Position numbers and translations under genes: made by a program
Origin: Nemertoderma westbladi
Taxonomy: Eukaryota > Xenacoelomorpha > Nemertodermatida > Nemertodermatidae
DNA: 40,897 bases
Direction of reading: 5' to 3'
Assembly: GCA_032718475.1 (NCBI GenBank)
Contig: JAUCBJ010006489.1
Coordinates: 1-40,897, forward strand
The notes under the pieces: generated by a model
The model's database searches: none
What the model saw: only the letters and a program-made list of their open reading frames with translations
Told to the model about the DNA's origin: nothing
Shown: piece by piece, positions 1 through 12,200 of the stretch
How positions within the stretch are numbered: the stretch's first letter is position 1
Layout of the letters: each line of letters opens with the position of its first letter

Positions 1-20
1 TGAATTATTTTATATTCTAG

Positions 21-294
21 AATGTTGTTCAATACGATTCCGAGGCGTCGTATTCTAGTGACGACGATGATGTTGGCCTGACCATGGACAAATGTCCTTA
101 CAACGAATCCAGCGACACAGACACTAGTAACATCCGTGGCCCTAAATCGGTTGTGTTAACGACACCTACTAGTGAAGTAGAGGAGCACCTCAATCCCTAC
201 AGTTACAGCTGGACTCTTATGAGATTGGCTGTGACCAGATTAACTCAACATAATCTTAAAACATTGTTACCAATTCTTGCTATTGAAGTTCCAG
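21..294 (+). CDS. DMXL: DMXL exon (first in window)
   Basis: The acceptor TATATTCTAG ends at 20 and the donor CCAG|GTAAGT lies at 294/295. It reads open from NVVQYDSEAS through an acidic SSDDDDVG run and a linker to YSYSWTLMRLAVTRL, and ends in phase 1. The ATG at 84 is internal and is not the gene start. Confidence 0.9.
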
Positions 295-3200
295 GTAAGT
301 TGTGACGTTTTTTACGATTTGCTAGTGACACGCACCGACTATAAAATGGTATATGTTTTTGTAACACGCACCGTATTTCCCTTTTATGCATATACAATAC
401 GTTATGCCCTGTTATATTCATTGCAGAGTTACCAATAGTATCTCCTTTGGTACATATGGTTAGCCAGACCCTAGAGCAGTGGAACCAGGTACTCAAGGCA
501 AGACTCGATATCTTTAACGGCCCTCCAGACTTCTATCACGACATGGTTTCATTAACTACAACAGGTAACATTTACTACTGTTGTTACGGTACATGGTATG
601 TATAACTATCTTATATGTTGTAAACGTTCTTTTCATGTCATCGTACTTGGGTTAATGCCAACCATATTGATCAATGTCCCGTACGTGAATTTTGAAATTT
701 GTTTAATTTTGAAATTAACTAACGTTACGGAATGCAAAAATTGAGAAAAATTTGTTGTCACGTATGGGAAATTTATAAAAAAAATTTCGTACTTTATGTC
801 CATATTCTTGTAAATTTGAATTAACAGTCGTTTAATGGTGGTATTGATGTATCCGGCAAGAGATGTCAGATCGAAATAGAAAGTTTTCGGCCCTTTCATT
901 CCAAAACCCAGTATCTCAAATTTTTAAAAAAATTAGTTTTATATATCATTCAAATCAGGAAACTGTTCTGCGTCTGTCTGTGAAGTTTCTAAGCATTTGA
1001 AGAAGGGGAAATAGGTTTTTGCAATTTCCAAAACCCAGTATCTCATCTAGTTATATAGAAAATACATATAAAATTTCGTTTATACAAAACCCAGTATCTC
1101 CAAAAATTGTATGTCAAAACCTGACTATGCCCCATTTTATGAGCAATTACTCAATTCCGGAAAACAAATTCATATTTTTGACAACGTGTGTAATTTAACC
1201 AATAGCTTAACTAGGTACCGGCAAGTTTATGTGGAAATTCATTGATAATGGGAACATCAATAATGTGTTGCCTAAAGACTTGTAACAGTTCTAAAAATTA
1301 ATACCGGTACTGATGGAGATACTGGGTTTTGCAATGAATATATTGTCTATTTTAAGAACATATTTTATAATTCAAAACATACTATCTTTCTTATGTTATA
1401 TATACCACAACAACTAACAGCTAACAACATGTAATATATTTCACATATTGTGAATTTATTTTTGTCAGCTATTGCAGCCTTCACCACCGGGTCCGGTCGT
1501 TGGTTTACATTCAGTGTCTTTTTCCATTAATTATAAACTGCCCGTTTATCACCCGTAGTTTATCACCCACCCCCCTAATTTGTAAAGGTGAGGCGTGTGT
1601 ATTATGGACATTTCCGACGCTGACAATTCTCACCCATGAAAATTTCATTAGACCCTTTGAATGGGTCGGAATTGTCCGGGTCGGAATTGTCCTAACTTCT
1701 TGTTCCTAACAGCTTGCATGGATGAACAATGTCTTAAAAAGGTTCGATAATTATAATTGGCAATAAAAGGGCTTGAATTAATTGAAACAAAGGTTTGCCA
1801 AAAAGTTTTTTGGAGAAGTTTCATATCAAAACCCAGTATCTCCAAAAAGTTTCATATCAAAACCCAGTATCTCCAAAAAGTTTCATATCAAAACCCAGTA
1901 TTTACGACTAGGCCTCATTTCATGAGTAATAATTAAATTCTGGTAAATAAATTCCTGTTTTTTATTGGTTGGCTAAATTAACCAATGGCTGCCCTTGGTT
2001 CTGACCATTTTTGGGTTCATTTCATAGCGCTATGAAATGAACCCAAAAATGGTATTGTTGGGAAGCTTAGATGTTTTGCTTTCTTTTCCGATTTATTTCA
2101 GGCCATAATATTCATGTTGAACCATTTGAGATCGATACATAAAATGGGCATGGATTTTTCAATTTTTGTGTCACATCTGTAACATTTACGTCTAGAATCT
2201 GAAGTAGTAACTGTAGGTTTTCAGTTTTGATATATTTAGAATCTACAGGGTTTCTAACATATATAGGCCAAATATCACATACAAAGGGTAAGGTCATCTC
2301 ATTTGGGAAGCATTTATATTTAACAAAGTCAATATTGAAAGCATAAACGTCCATATCTGTAACGCTACAAATGTGGCCATAGATTTTGATAATATTAATC
2401 TCATACAAGTATAATGGTACGTGTGGAAAGGCAATTTGAATTTATGCCGCATTAACCCCAAGAGTTAATGTGATAAATAAACACCTATGATGTATGGCGG
2501 TGGTAAGCGTTTTTGTCAACCATCTGTAACGCGTCACCGTTACAGTGCAGTGCGTTACAGATAGGGCATGTCTCATCTGTAACGCATCATATAACCAGTT
2601 ATCGATGCGTTACAGACTGTAGGTTTTCAGTCATATCTATATGACAGTCCTATCTGTAACGGAGTGTCATCCCGAAATACATTAAGGCATCACTGACAAT
2701 ATTTGAATGCCTACGCGTTTGATACGTTCTTCGTCTTCCTACTGACATCCTAACTGCTCATGGTAATGTGGTTGTGTAAGATGGGTAAGTATAAAACGCG
2801 GAACCGGATGCAGGATCCGGATCGGTACTCGGATTTTGAGGTTAAACGCGGATCCGGGTTTTCATGAAATCCAGAAATGAATGCAAAATGCGAATTCAAT
2901 CTAATTTGAATTGTTGCTGGAGTGTTACTGGATCCTCCCGTAAGGGGAGTAAAACACGGATTCATGTTTATCTCTATCCGGGAAGAGGTGATTGTGGATT
3001 CTGGGGAGTAAAGCGCAGATTCACTTCACATATGAAATTTTATGAATCCAGAGCTTCTGGCTCCGTGGTAAATAATTTAGGAATTAATTGCAAATATATA
3101 CAATCTCCATCTTATAAATTTTAAAAGTAGGCCTATTAATAAAATGTGCTTTTTGCAGAATTTCGCTTTATTTCGTTTAGAATTGTAGAAGATACATTTC

Positions 3201-6200
3201 CTACAAACAGCGTTTTTTTTAACATACAATATATTGTACAGACGGTACTTTGCCCTGTTTCGTTTTGCGTTTTTCGTTATTAGGCTTCCCTGCATAGACG
3301 CGTAATTTATTACAACAATGCTGATAGCAATGATCCTCATAGCATATAAAAGGCCTATGCCCTATATTTTACTATCAATTTCTAAATCATTGGCTTAACA
3401 TCACTCACTGACTTACATGAAGGACTTGTGCACTACTTATATTATTGTGATAAGTTTAGTCAGATCCGTTTATTGGATGTGGTAATAGACGTCTCTGAAT
3501 CAGTTGCAGAGAAACGCCAGGGAACGGTTAAATAAGTACAGAGGAAAAATGGACCGCGGTTGTTATACAGAGTATTCTAAACAAGCATATATAAAAAGCG
3601 GCGCGATAGAGAAAATTTAAAACGGGATAAAAAAATCGTGTAAAACAAGATTATCGGTTACACAGAAAAATGTTAATGAAAAACTTTTTCTATTTATTGG
3701 AAATCATGTGTATTAAGTACATATAATTTAATGGATGCGATGGTTATGGGCAGATATCTCTGTTTGTTACAGATGTTTGTCAAATAAATTACCTTATTGT
3801 CGAAGCAATAAGTTATAAATACTGCAAAATCCATAACATAATTACCGTTACAGATGGCCATTACAGACGTTTGTCCCATAAATGTCATCACTGTAATGCG
3901 TTACAGTGGTAGACAAAAACGTTACAGATATGACATTAGTTTTTGCCATATATCTCCCTTTGAGCAGCGCGTCATGCTCTCCCTCTAACATCACAAGATT
4001 CGCAATGAAATTATCTTTCGAATGGTGTATGGTATGGCAGTAATTTCCGACAAAAATTTTTTGGTCAATTTGTACCCCTTTTTGGCCACTTTTAAGCTTA
4101 TTGACCCAGCGTTGATCATCAATCGCAGAAGGTCCAAAGTCTTTTGCATTTTTCTCAATATGAAAAAATTTGGGAATACTGGGTTCTGGAATGAAAGGGC
4201 CGTTTTCTGGAGAGAAAAAATTAAAAAATTGTCACTGAAAATAAATTTTTCATAGAATGACAAACACAAAGTTTCACTTTCTGTTAAACTTTGCCATGAA
4301 AAGTGGGGCTAAATATTTTTTTCCTGTTAATAACAATGTGATACACAAAACTGTTGCATATGGTCAACTGAAAACCTTTATTTTATATCAAACAATGAAT
4401 TTGAAAATGTAAATAGACAGTTTTTTATGTCATGTATGGGACATAATAATATGGTATAGAAATGAATTTACATGGAAACAATTATTATAAATTTTGACAT
4501 TTTTATTTTCCATAAAATTCTCCAAAAAAATCCCCCGTACTAGAATTTAAATCCAGTTTAACGTCGTTCCCACTGCCAACTCCTGTTCCATCCCAACTTC
4601 CATCCCACTCTCAACTACTGTCCCAATCTCAAAACCCTTTCCACAAATAGTTAATTTGGTATTAAATTAATTTGGTCTGTTGTCAATTAAGTGGAAGGAG
4701 CAGGTTACAGATTATCTGTGACTGGTAAGCCCCCAACCATTAATTAAATGTAAGTTACATAGTTGATTAGACCATGGTTAACTTCTGCCCCCAGCACAAT
4801 GTCAAGTATGGGACATCCTGTCACGTTATGGGACATGGCAGTTTTTTCAACCTGGCCAAATAAATGTTTACGTAGCGGTCTCACTGATACAACTCAAACA
4901 TGGCAAAACAATCAAAGAAATGGATGGGGCGATCTAATAAATTTTGTATCAGTTCGCATTTTCTGATAAATAACCTCTGTTACGTTTGGGACACTTTTTT
5001 GGACCATTTTGGACTCGCTCACGCAATTTATTCATATTACCTTCTAAACCACCAAAAATTGGCAATCTAATTGAAAATTGTAATTGTAATTTTAATGGCC
5101 AAAATGAGCCCGTAATCACATTAACAAAATTTGAAAAATGTCCCGTAAGTAACGATTTTTTTTTTTAATTCGTTGTAGCTTTTTTCTATAACAAGCTGTT
5201 CTTTCAGTGTAGCACAGCAGGAGGGGACCGATTATAGTGTATCTGGCGATCTAATTATCAAAGCCAACCAACCATTCATTCTCGAATGATTTACATTTTT
5301 ATATATTTTTTGTCCCGTACGTGATGTACATTTAGTATTTACACTAGTTCAGTCGGTAAAATTAAACTACATTGCAGATACTTTGTTTAGTTTAAGTTAT
5401 CCACTGGCAATCAAGTAAACATTTGTTCACTTCACTGTAATGCTCACAACCTGAATCACTATGTTCGACCACATCTGGGTCGTAAGAGCCTTAGCTATAA
5501 ACTTTGTACACCCACAGAATCAATAATAATATGACGTATACTTTTATTTACAAATATAATTCGTTTAATTTGTTTCATATTCAGCACCCAATGTTCAGGA
5601 ACGTTCCCTACCTTCCTTACTGAAACATAAGGAACTTCTGGAACCGGATAACACGCCATTCCGTTCCTCCAAACATTCGGCGCTGCCCGCGAAACGTCTG
5701 TGGAACTTCCTTGTTCGACAAGAGATTATCCAGGACACTTTCATACAATACGTGTTCCACAAACCCCGGACTGATGCCGAGGTGAGTTTGTTACACTAAG
5801 TATTCTACGTACACGGCTATGTGGTTAACCCTTTTTTGTCTCATCTATACACATAACATTATTATTGTGCCAAACACTCCGTGATTTAAATGGATTCTTC
5901 GACCCTACAAAGTGAAGCTCTCTTATTGTTCCGATAGATAACAGTGTCCAGTAATAGTAGTCAGTATATGGCAGACCCTGTTGGGATCTTAGAGGACACC
6001 AAAGCAATGGATGGTTATCATACACGACGGTGGCCATCAACAGACAACACAAACCACGAAAGAAATGTATTGTTGTCTGGCCCGAATGTTGCAGCGAAAG
6101 ACACGACACGTTACTTTATATGACGTGGAAGGAAGCTACGTCCGTACTGGAATAATTGTAGTACATGTGGCATCTGGGTGCCGAGATATTGTAATTGATG

Positions 6201-9200
6201 TGCAAGGCGACATTCACCTTTATCTATATTGTTAAAATAAAGTTATTCTAGAACACCTCCACTTCGATCCTTAATTCTTCCCTACTGTACCTTTTGTTTG
6301 GCTTGTAACCTTCTATTGTAAATTTCTGTATAATTTATCTATTTGTCCCGATTGTGTGTGTGATATGGGATGTGTGTTAACGAAATCTCCGACAAAAACA
6401 AAACTCTTGAATTTGTAACTATTTAGAATCAACAATAACTTTAAAATGGCAAATAGGAATACCATTCGCAAATAAAATCCTGTTTTTTAAATAGGACGAT
6501 ATCTTTTAATTTTAACATTATTTTTAAGAGAAACGACAAGAGTAAACTCGCATCTACATCTAGCTATGTTTTAATATTTCCAAAAACAGCCTTTGGAATT
6601 TCTTTTTCAGTTATATTGAATGTTTCTTTCTCACCATCACTGCCATCCTCGTCTTCATCACTGTCACTGATGTCTATCTCATCGGGATTAACAGTTTTTA
6701 TAACATCTTTCGTTGTTTCTTCTTGACTTCTAACAAACATAATATCCTTGGAGAGTTTACTGGAGGCGGGAGTTTCTGGAACAATCGATTCCAACATCTT
6801 CATAGAATCCTGTGTATCTGTTGTATCAGCGGCGGACTCCAACATCGCTGAGGTCATAAAGTTCACCTGCGTGTTGTATATCGCCTGGACACTCCGTTTA
6901 ACCCGTAACATCTCCCGTACTGTGTCCTCATTACCGTGTTTTATCTCAAACTCCTTCCAGATGTCCCAGAAGTCCTTGGCAGCCCGCGGATCGCACAGCT
7001 GACTGCAGTAGGCGTAGATGGCCCGCGCGCGGTCCACCTCCCCCAACTTCCGTTCCATATCCGCGAACTTTACGCACATATCCTTGGCGAAGTCATCCCC
7101 GAGAGCCTCGATGGCCTTCTGGTAGATCTCCCGCGTGTAACTGAGTCCGTAAATCTCGGCGGCGCGACGGATGTAAATGTTGAACATATCGAACTGTTCG
7201 CGCCCCTTCTCAACGGCCGCGGTCGCTCGCTCGTAGACCGCCATCGCGTGCCGCGCCATCCCGTGTTCCTCTTCCAGTTTCGCGTAGAGTAAGTAAACGT
7301 TCTTGGCGAACTTTGCCGGGATTCCGTCGACACACTGCTCGAATAAATCCCTCGCGCGCTCCAACTTGCTCCCGCCGTAACGCGCTATAAATTTAACCAA
7401 ATACGTATTCCAAATCTCAAATACAAAAGGCCATTTAAATAGAACGACACCTTTCTCGTAAGCTTTAAATGATTCCTCGAAGTGATTGCTCTCCTCTAGG
7501 AACATGCAATAGTTAATGATGATCTGCGGTGTAGCGATCCTAAGGTCTATGATCTTATCGTAGACCGCCTTACAAGTCTTAAAGGTCCCGAAGGATTCCT
7601 CTAGATCCGCGTACATAGACCAGAGTTTAAGGGAGCGGAAGACGCGACTCTGTGCCGGTTCCTTCTGGTCGAAGTAGCCGGCCCTCTGGGCGGTTGGGGT
7701 CGTGGCTCTCTGCATCAGCTGCAAAGCGCTGTCGTACTGCTGGAGGCGTAGTTCCAGTTCCGCGTACTCGCACCACACTGTGGCGAGTTCGTCGACTCTA
7801 CGGAAGGGTTCCAGTAAGGCGCGTTCCAGCACGGAACGCGCCTCTTCCGGCTGGCCCGCTCGCTCGTAGAACTTCCCGAAGTCGACCCACAGCTGGTAGA
7901 GGTTACCCGTGGCCTGGGCGGGGTCCACAGTGGTCACGGCTTCCGTGTACGTCCGCACCACGTCGAGCGGACGCCCCTCGTACAAGTCGACGCGTTTCAT
8001 CCATTCGTGGACGTTGTGGGGGTTCTGTCGGAGTAGAACGGCGTTCAGTAGCAGCGGGCGACGCTCGATTAGGTCCTCGAATCGTGCGAGGCGCAACTCC
8101 AGATCGAGTTCGCGTTCCGGAGTTAAACAATCCTCCTCCATCATCGCGGATATCGTCGACTCCTCGAACTGGGAATACCGGTCGAATATCTGCGTGAAGT
8201 CGACCACTGTGATTACCGATTCGATGCCCTCGCTGTAAATGTCCCGCGCGCGTTCGAACTGCCCCGAACGCACGTAGTAATCCGCTAACGCGTTCCACAA
8301 CTGCCCCTTCTGGTCCGAGTATCGGCGAATCCCTTGTCGAATAATCGCGTCGACGTTTAACGACACAACCTTCTCGGGATTCCCCGTTATTATCGCGCAC
8401 AACTCCATCCACAACTGGAATTTGGATTTCCCTTCAACCGATACGAATTTCTCATCGTTTATAACCCCAGCGAGACGCACTGCGGCTTCGTCAAGCCGTT
8501 CAACCTTCCGGAGATACGTAACGTAGCGCTCAGTCTGCTGTGGCTCCAACTTCAGGTACCTACGGTAGATACGCACCGCCGTTTCCGGGAGTTCTAACGA
8601 CTCTACGAAGGAAAGATACAGCGGCCAAACGCGGTGGTGTTGCGTTATCGGTAGACTTCGTAACGCGCGGTCGAATAGCCGTCTAGTGCGGGTTACTCGA
8701 CGTTGTGACGTCATTATCTTACAGTAATCAATCCAAATACGAGGCATTTTATGCATAAAAACTAGAGATCTTTCATAAGCGTTGTTAACCTCCTCGTATA
8801 AACTGTCGGTAACGCTACGGTAACGCAACTGTTTGCCCCGTAACTTTAGGTAATTGTACCAGAGTTTGTAACTCCCCGGTAACTCTTTAAGGGATCGTTC
8901 GTACACCTGGATTAGGTTGTTTATCGGCCCGTCTTTCTTGTGATCGATGTAACGCAACCAGGACTTTACTAGGTAGGGATTACGTAGTATGTCTTCTTCG
9001 TAAGGTAAATCCACATCTTCGATGTCAATAATAGCCGCGTTGCCTTTAGGATGATAATCTTCCATCGGGACATCTTCGACAGAATGCGAATTTTCAGCCA
9101 TTCTTAAATTATTATTTTAATTATCATTATTTTAAAATTAGAACCGAATTCTGTCAGTCTCTACAGCTATACCAGTATACGTCTATCTATAACCTGTACG

Positions 9201-12200
9201 GTAATACGAACTTTATAGCACACAACCAAACATCAGTCTTGACGTTCAAGGCCTCCTGACTGACTGAAATAATCAGCTGATCTTGCTAAAAATTATTATT
9301 TATAACTAGAACGTAACAACTTTAAACGAACCTGTCTTAAGGCCCGTTCACATCCAACGGAACGGTACACCGCGCGGTGTACCGCAGGGCCAGCGGTACA
9401 CCGCTGACTGTGAACGACCCAACATGTAGTTGTGCGCTAAACCGCGCGGTTTACCGCAGCCCATTTAAACAATGTTAAAACAATTAATGGAATTTCCTGT
9501 TGAATTCACAGTCTACAGATAGACAATCAGTTACCGCAACGGTACCGTTGGGTGTGAACGGGCTCCGGGTAGTATACCGCTGGCTTACCGCTTCAATACC
9601 GCCAGACTACTTTACCGCTCACACACCGTTGGATGTGAACGGGGCTTTACACAGACTCCAAGAAGCAGATAGGATTGGAAGATGCAAACCAAAAATGACT
9701 TGCATCAACCAAATCAAAAAACTGCCTCCCATCTAATGTAATACACATTCGCCTAGGCAAACAAATCATAATCAATCACAATTACTGCGATGTGTGAAAT
9801 GTTATCCCCATCCGCAACCTCGGTACGGTAACGGGCCCAAAGAGCAGTTTTTTCTGCGATGTGGTCTTTCTCGGCAACAATTGTATTAGATAAATTAAAT
9901 AAAGGACACTAATTATTTCTACCTGCCGGTAATACATTCTCACTCAGTTAGACTAATAAAAAACATCGAAAGCAACCAATATTATGTACGTGCACTAATT
10001 ATGCACTATTATGCGCTCACTAAATTTTAATTTATGTACGTAACTCCAATTGACAATAATTAGTGAAATGTTGTTCACCTGACAAAGTGTAGTTGTGGGT
10101 ATTTAATTTCGCGTTCCATAATGTTGATAATATGCTAATATTTCGAATCGCACATCGAATCGATCCCAACATTTTTATTCAACAACTAGATACTAATTTA
10201 TAAATAGTCGCGTTTAAAATTGTTGCTTGAGTTTTTGAGATATTGGATCGTTATACATACATACACACACCAACACACAACCAACCAACCACATCGGCTC
10301 AACTCTTAACAAGAACTACCCTGTCTAAAGACATATTTAGGAAATAGGGTAAAATTTCATGTCCGTCTGTCTGTCTGTCAGTCCGTCTGTAATGGAAAAT
10401 TCATTCGTAAATAACTTTTGAAGATTTTAACCATTTTCAACCCAATTTTGTATGGAAAAGTTCCATTATTATTAAAAGATACGGGCAAATACATCTCGAA
10501 CTTTTGACTCCAGATCAAATCGAACTTGTTTCGAACTTGCTCAAGTTCGCGTGCTGCGCGACGCCCCACGAACGTGTTATAACGCCTGTTGTGTGGAATA
10601 CTAATAATAATAATAATAATAAAATGAATCTACACAAAATTATATTGCAGGTAATGCAAGATAATGCCTTGTTGATTTAGCATTTTGTGACCTTTGACCT
10701 TTATGTGGCAGCGTTTTCATGAGTTTGAGAGCGAATCTTTAAAGAAAATTTACCTCAAAGCCCCTTTAACGAATCCAAATACGCCACGGCATATAAAGTA
10801 CTTTACCGTTTTCTATACCCCGTTTCTTTATTTGCCTCACTCACTACGCTAGTGAGTGTAATAAGCTATTCTAAACATGTATGTAAATATATCGTTATAA
10901 TTATGTATCATCTCATTATTTTAGTTCGATTTTCTCGACGATTCGAGGGACTCCATTCCACATATAACTATTCACAAAGAAAAGGAACCAATATCATCAT
11001 TCTGTCTGAATCAAGTACCAACTTCATTTAATGTGAGTACTGCAATAAAACAAGTACCTACTTCATTTAATGTGAGCATTGCAATAAAACAAGTACCTAC
11101 TTCATATAATGTGAGTACTGCAATAAAACAAGTACCTACTTCATTTAATGTGAGTACTGCAATAAAACAAGTACCTACTTCATTTAATTTAAGTACTGCA
11201 ACAAAACAAGTACCTACTTTATTTAATGTGAGTACTGCAATAAAACAAGTACCTACTTAATTTAATGTGAGTACTGCAATAAAACAAGTACCTACTTCAT
11301 TTAATGTGAGTACTGCAATAAAACAAGTACCTACTTCATTTAATGTGAGTACTGCAATAAAACAAGTACCTACTTCATTTAATGTGAGTACTGCAATAAA
11401 ACAAGTACCTACTTCATTTAATGTGAGTACTGCAATAAAACAAGTACCTACTTCATTTAATGTGAGTACTGCAATAAAACAAGTACCTACTTCATTTAAT
11501 GTGAGTACTGCAATAAAACAAGTACCTACTTCATTTAATGTGAATACTGCAATAAAACAAGTACCTACTTCATTTAATGTGAGTACTGCAATAAAACAAG
11601 TACCTACTTCATTTAATGTGAGTACTGCAATAAAACAAGTACCTACTTCATTTAATGTGAGTACTGCAATAAAACAAGTACCTACTTAATTTAATGTGAG
11701 CATTGCAATAAAACAATTACCTACTTCGTTTAATGTGAGTACTGCAATAATACAAGTACCTACTTCATTTAATGTGAGTACTGCAATAAAACAAGTACCT
11801 ACTTCATTTAATGTGAGTACTGCAATAAAACAAGTACCTACTTCATTTAATGTGAGTACTGCAATAAAACAAGTACCTACTTCATTTAATGTGAGTACTG
11901 CAATAAAACAAGTACCTACTTCATTTAATGTGAGTACTGCAATAAAACAAGTACCTACTTCATTTAATGTGAGTACTGCAATAAAACAAGTACCTACTTC
12001 ATTTAATGTGAGTACTGCAATAAAACAAGTACCTACTTCATTTAATGTGAGTACTGCAATAAAACAAGTACCTACTTCATTTAATGTGAGTACTGCAATA
12101 AAACAAGTACCTACTTCATTTAATGTGAGTACTGCAATAAAACAAGTACCTACTTCATTTAATGTGAGTACTGCAATAAAACAAGTACCTACTTCATTTA

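Larger units (their letters stand above)
565..5584 (+). other. DMXL intron 2 (about 5.0 kb), repeat-rich, no gene seen
   Basis: GT-AG intron without convincing coding potential; its short open frames lack any recognisable domain. It contains several copies of an AAAACCCAGTATCTCC motif, a 50-bp perfect palindrome at 2004-2053, modules built on GTTACAGAT between 2507 and 3932, and short TGTCCCGTACGTGA-like motifs (676-689, 5315-5326, with degenerate relatives at 4437, 4810 and 4834). 1135-1210 and 1910-1990 look like diverged copies of each other (ATGAG.AAT.A.T.AATTC.GG...TTAACCAAT). Confidence 0.7.
9102..10924 (+). other. DMXL intron 3, part upstream of XAB2
   Basis: This is also the 5' flank of antisense XAB2, so its promoter should lie near 9102-9330. 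I see no TATA box I would defend. It contains the TIR element 9341-9645, a GTCT microsatellite near 10364-10390 and an (AAT)n run near 10600-10622. Sequence around 10545-10590 (CGTGCTGCGCGA) recurs near 36712. No coding sequence is seen. Confidence 0.6.

Noticed and set aside
2112-2408. 98-codon minus frame in DMXL intron 2
   Set aside because: No domain similarity, and it lies in the repeat-rich intron next to the GTTACAGAT modules.
5825-6235. Overlapping 94- and 74-codon frames in DMXL intron 3
   Set aside because: No recognisable domain, no splice context, AT-rich surroundings. Treated as chance, though a decayed transposase cannot be excluded.
7652-8412. Open frames of 109-181 codons overlapping XAB2 in other frames
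   Set aside because: They are shadow frames of a GC-rich, strongly conserved coding region; their Arg/Ser-rich translations show no domain.
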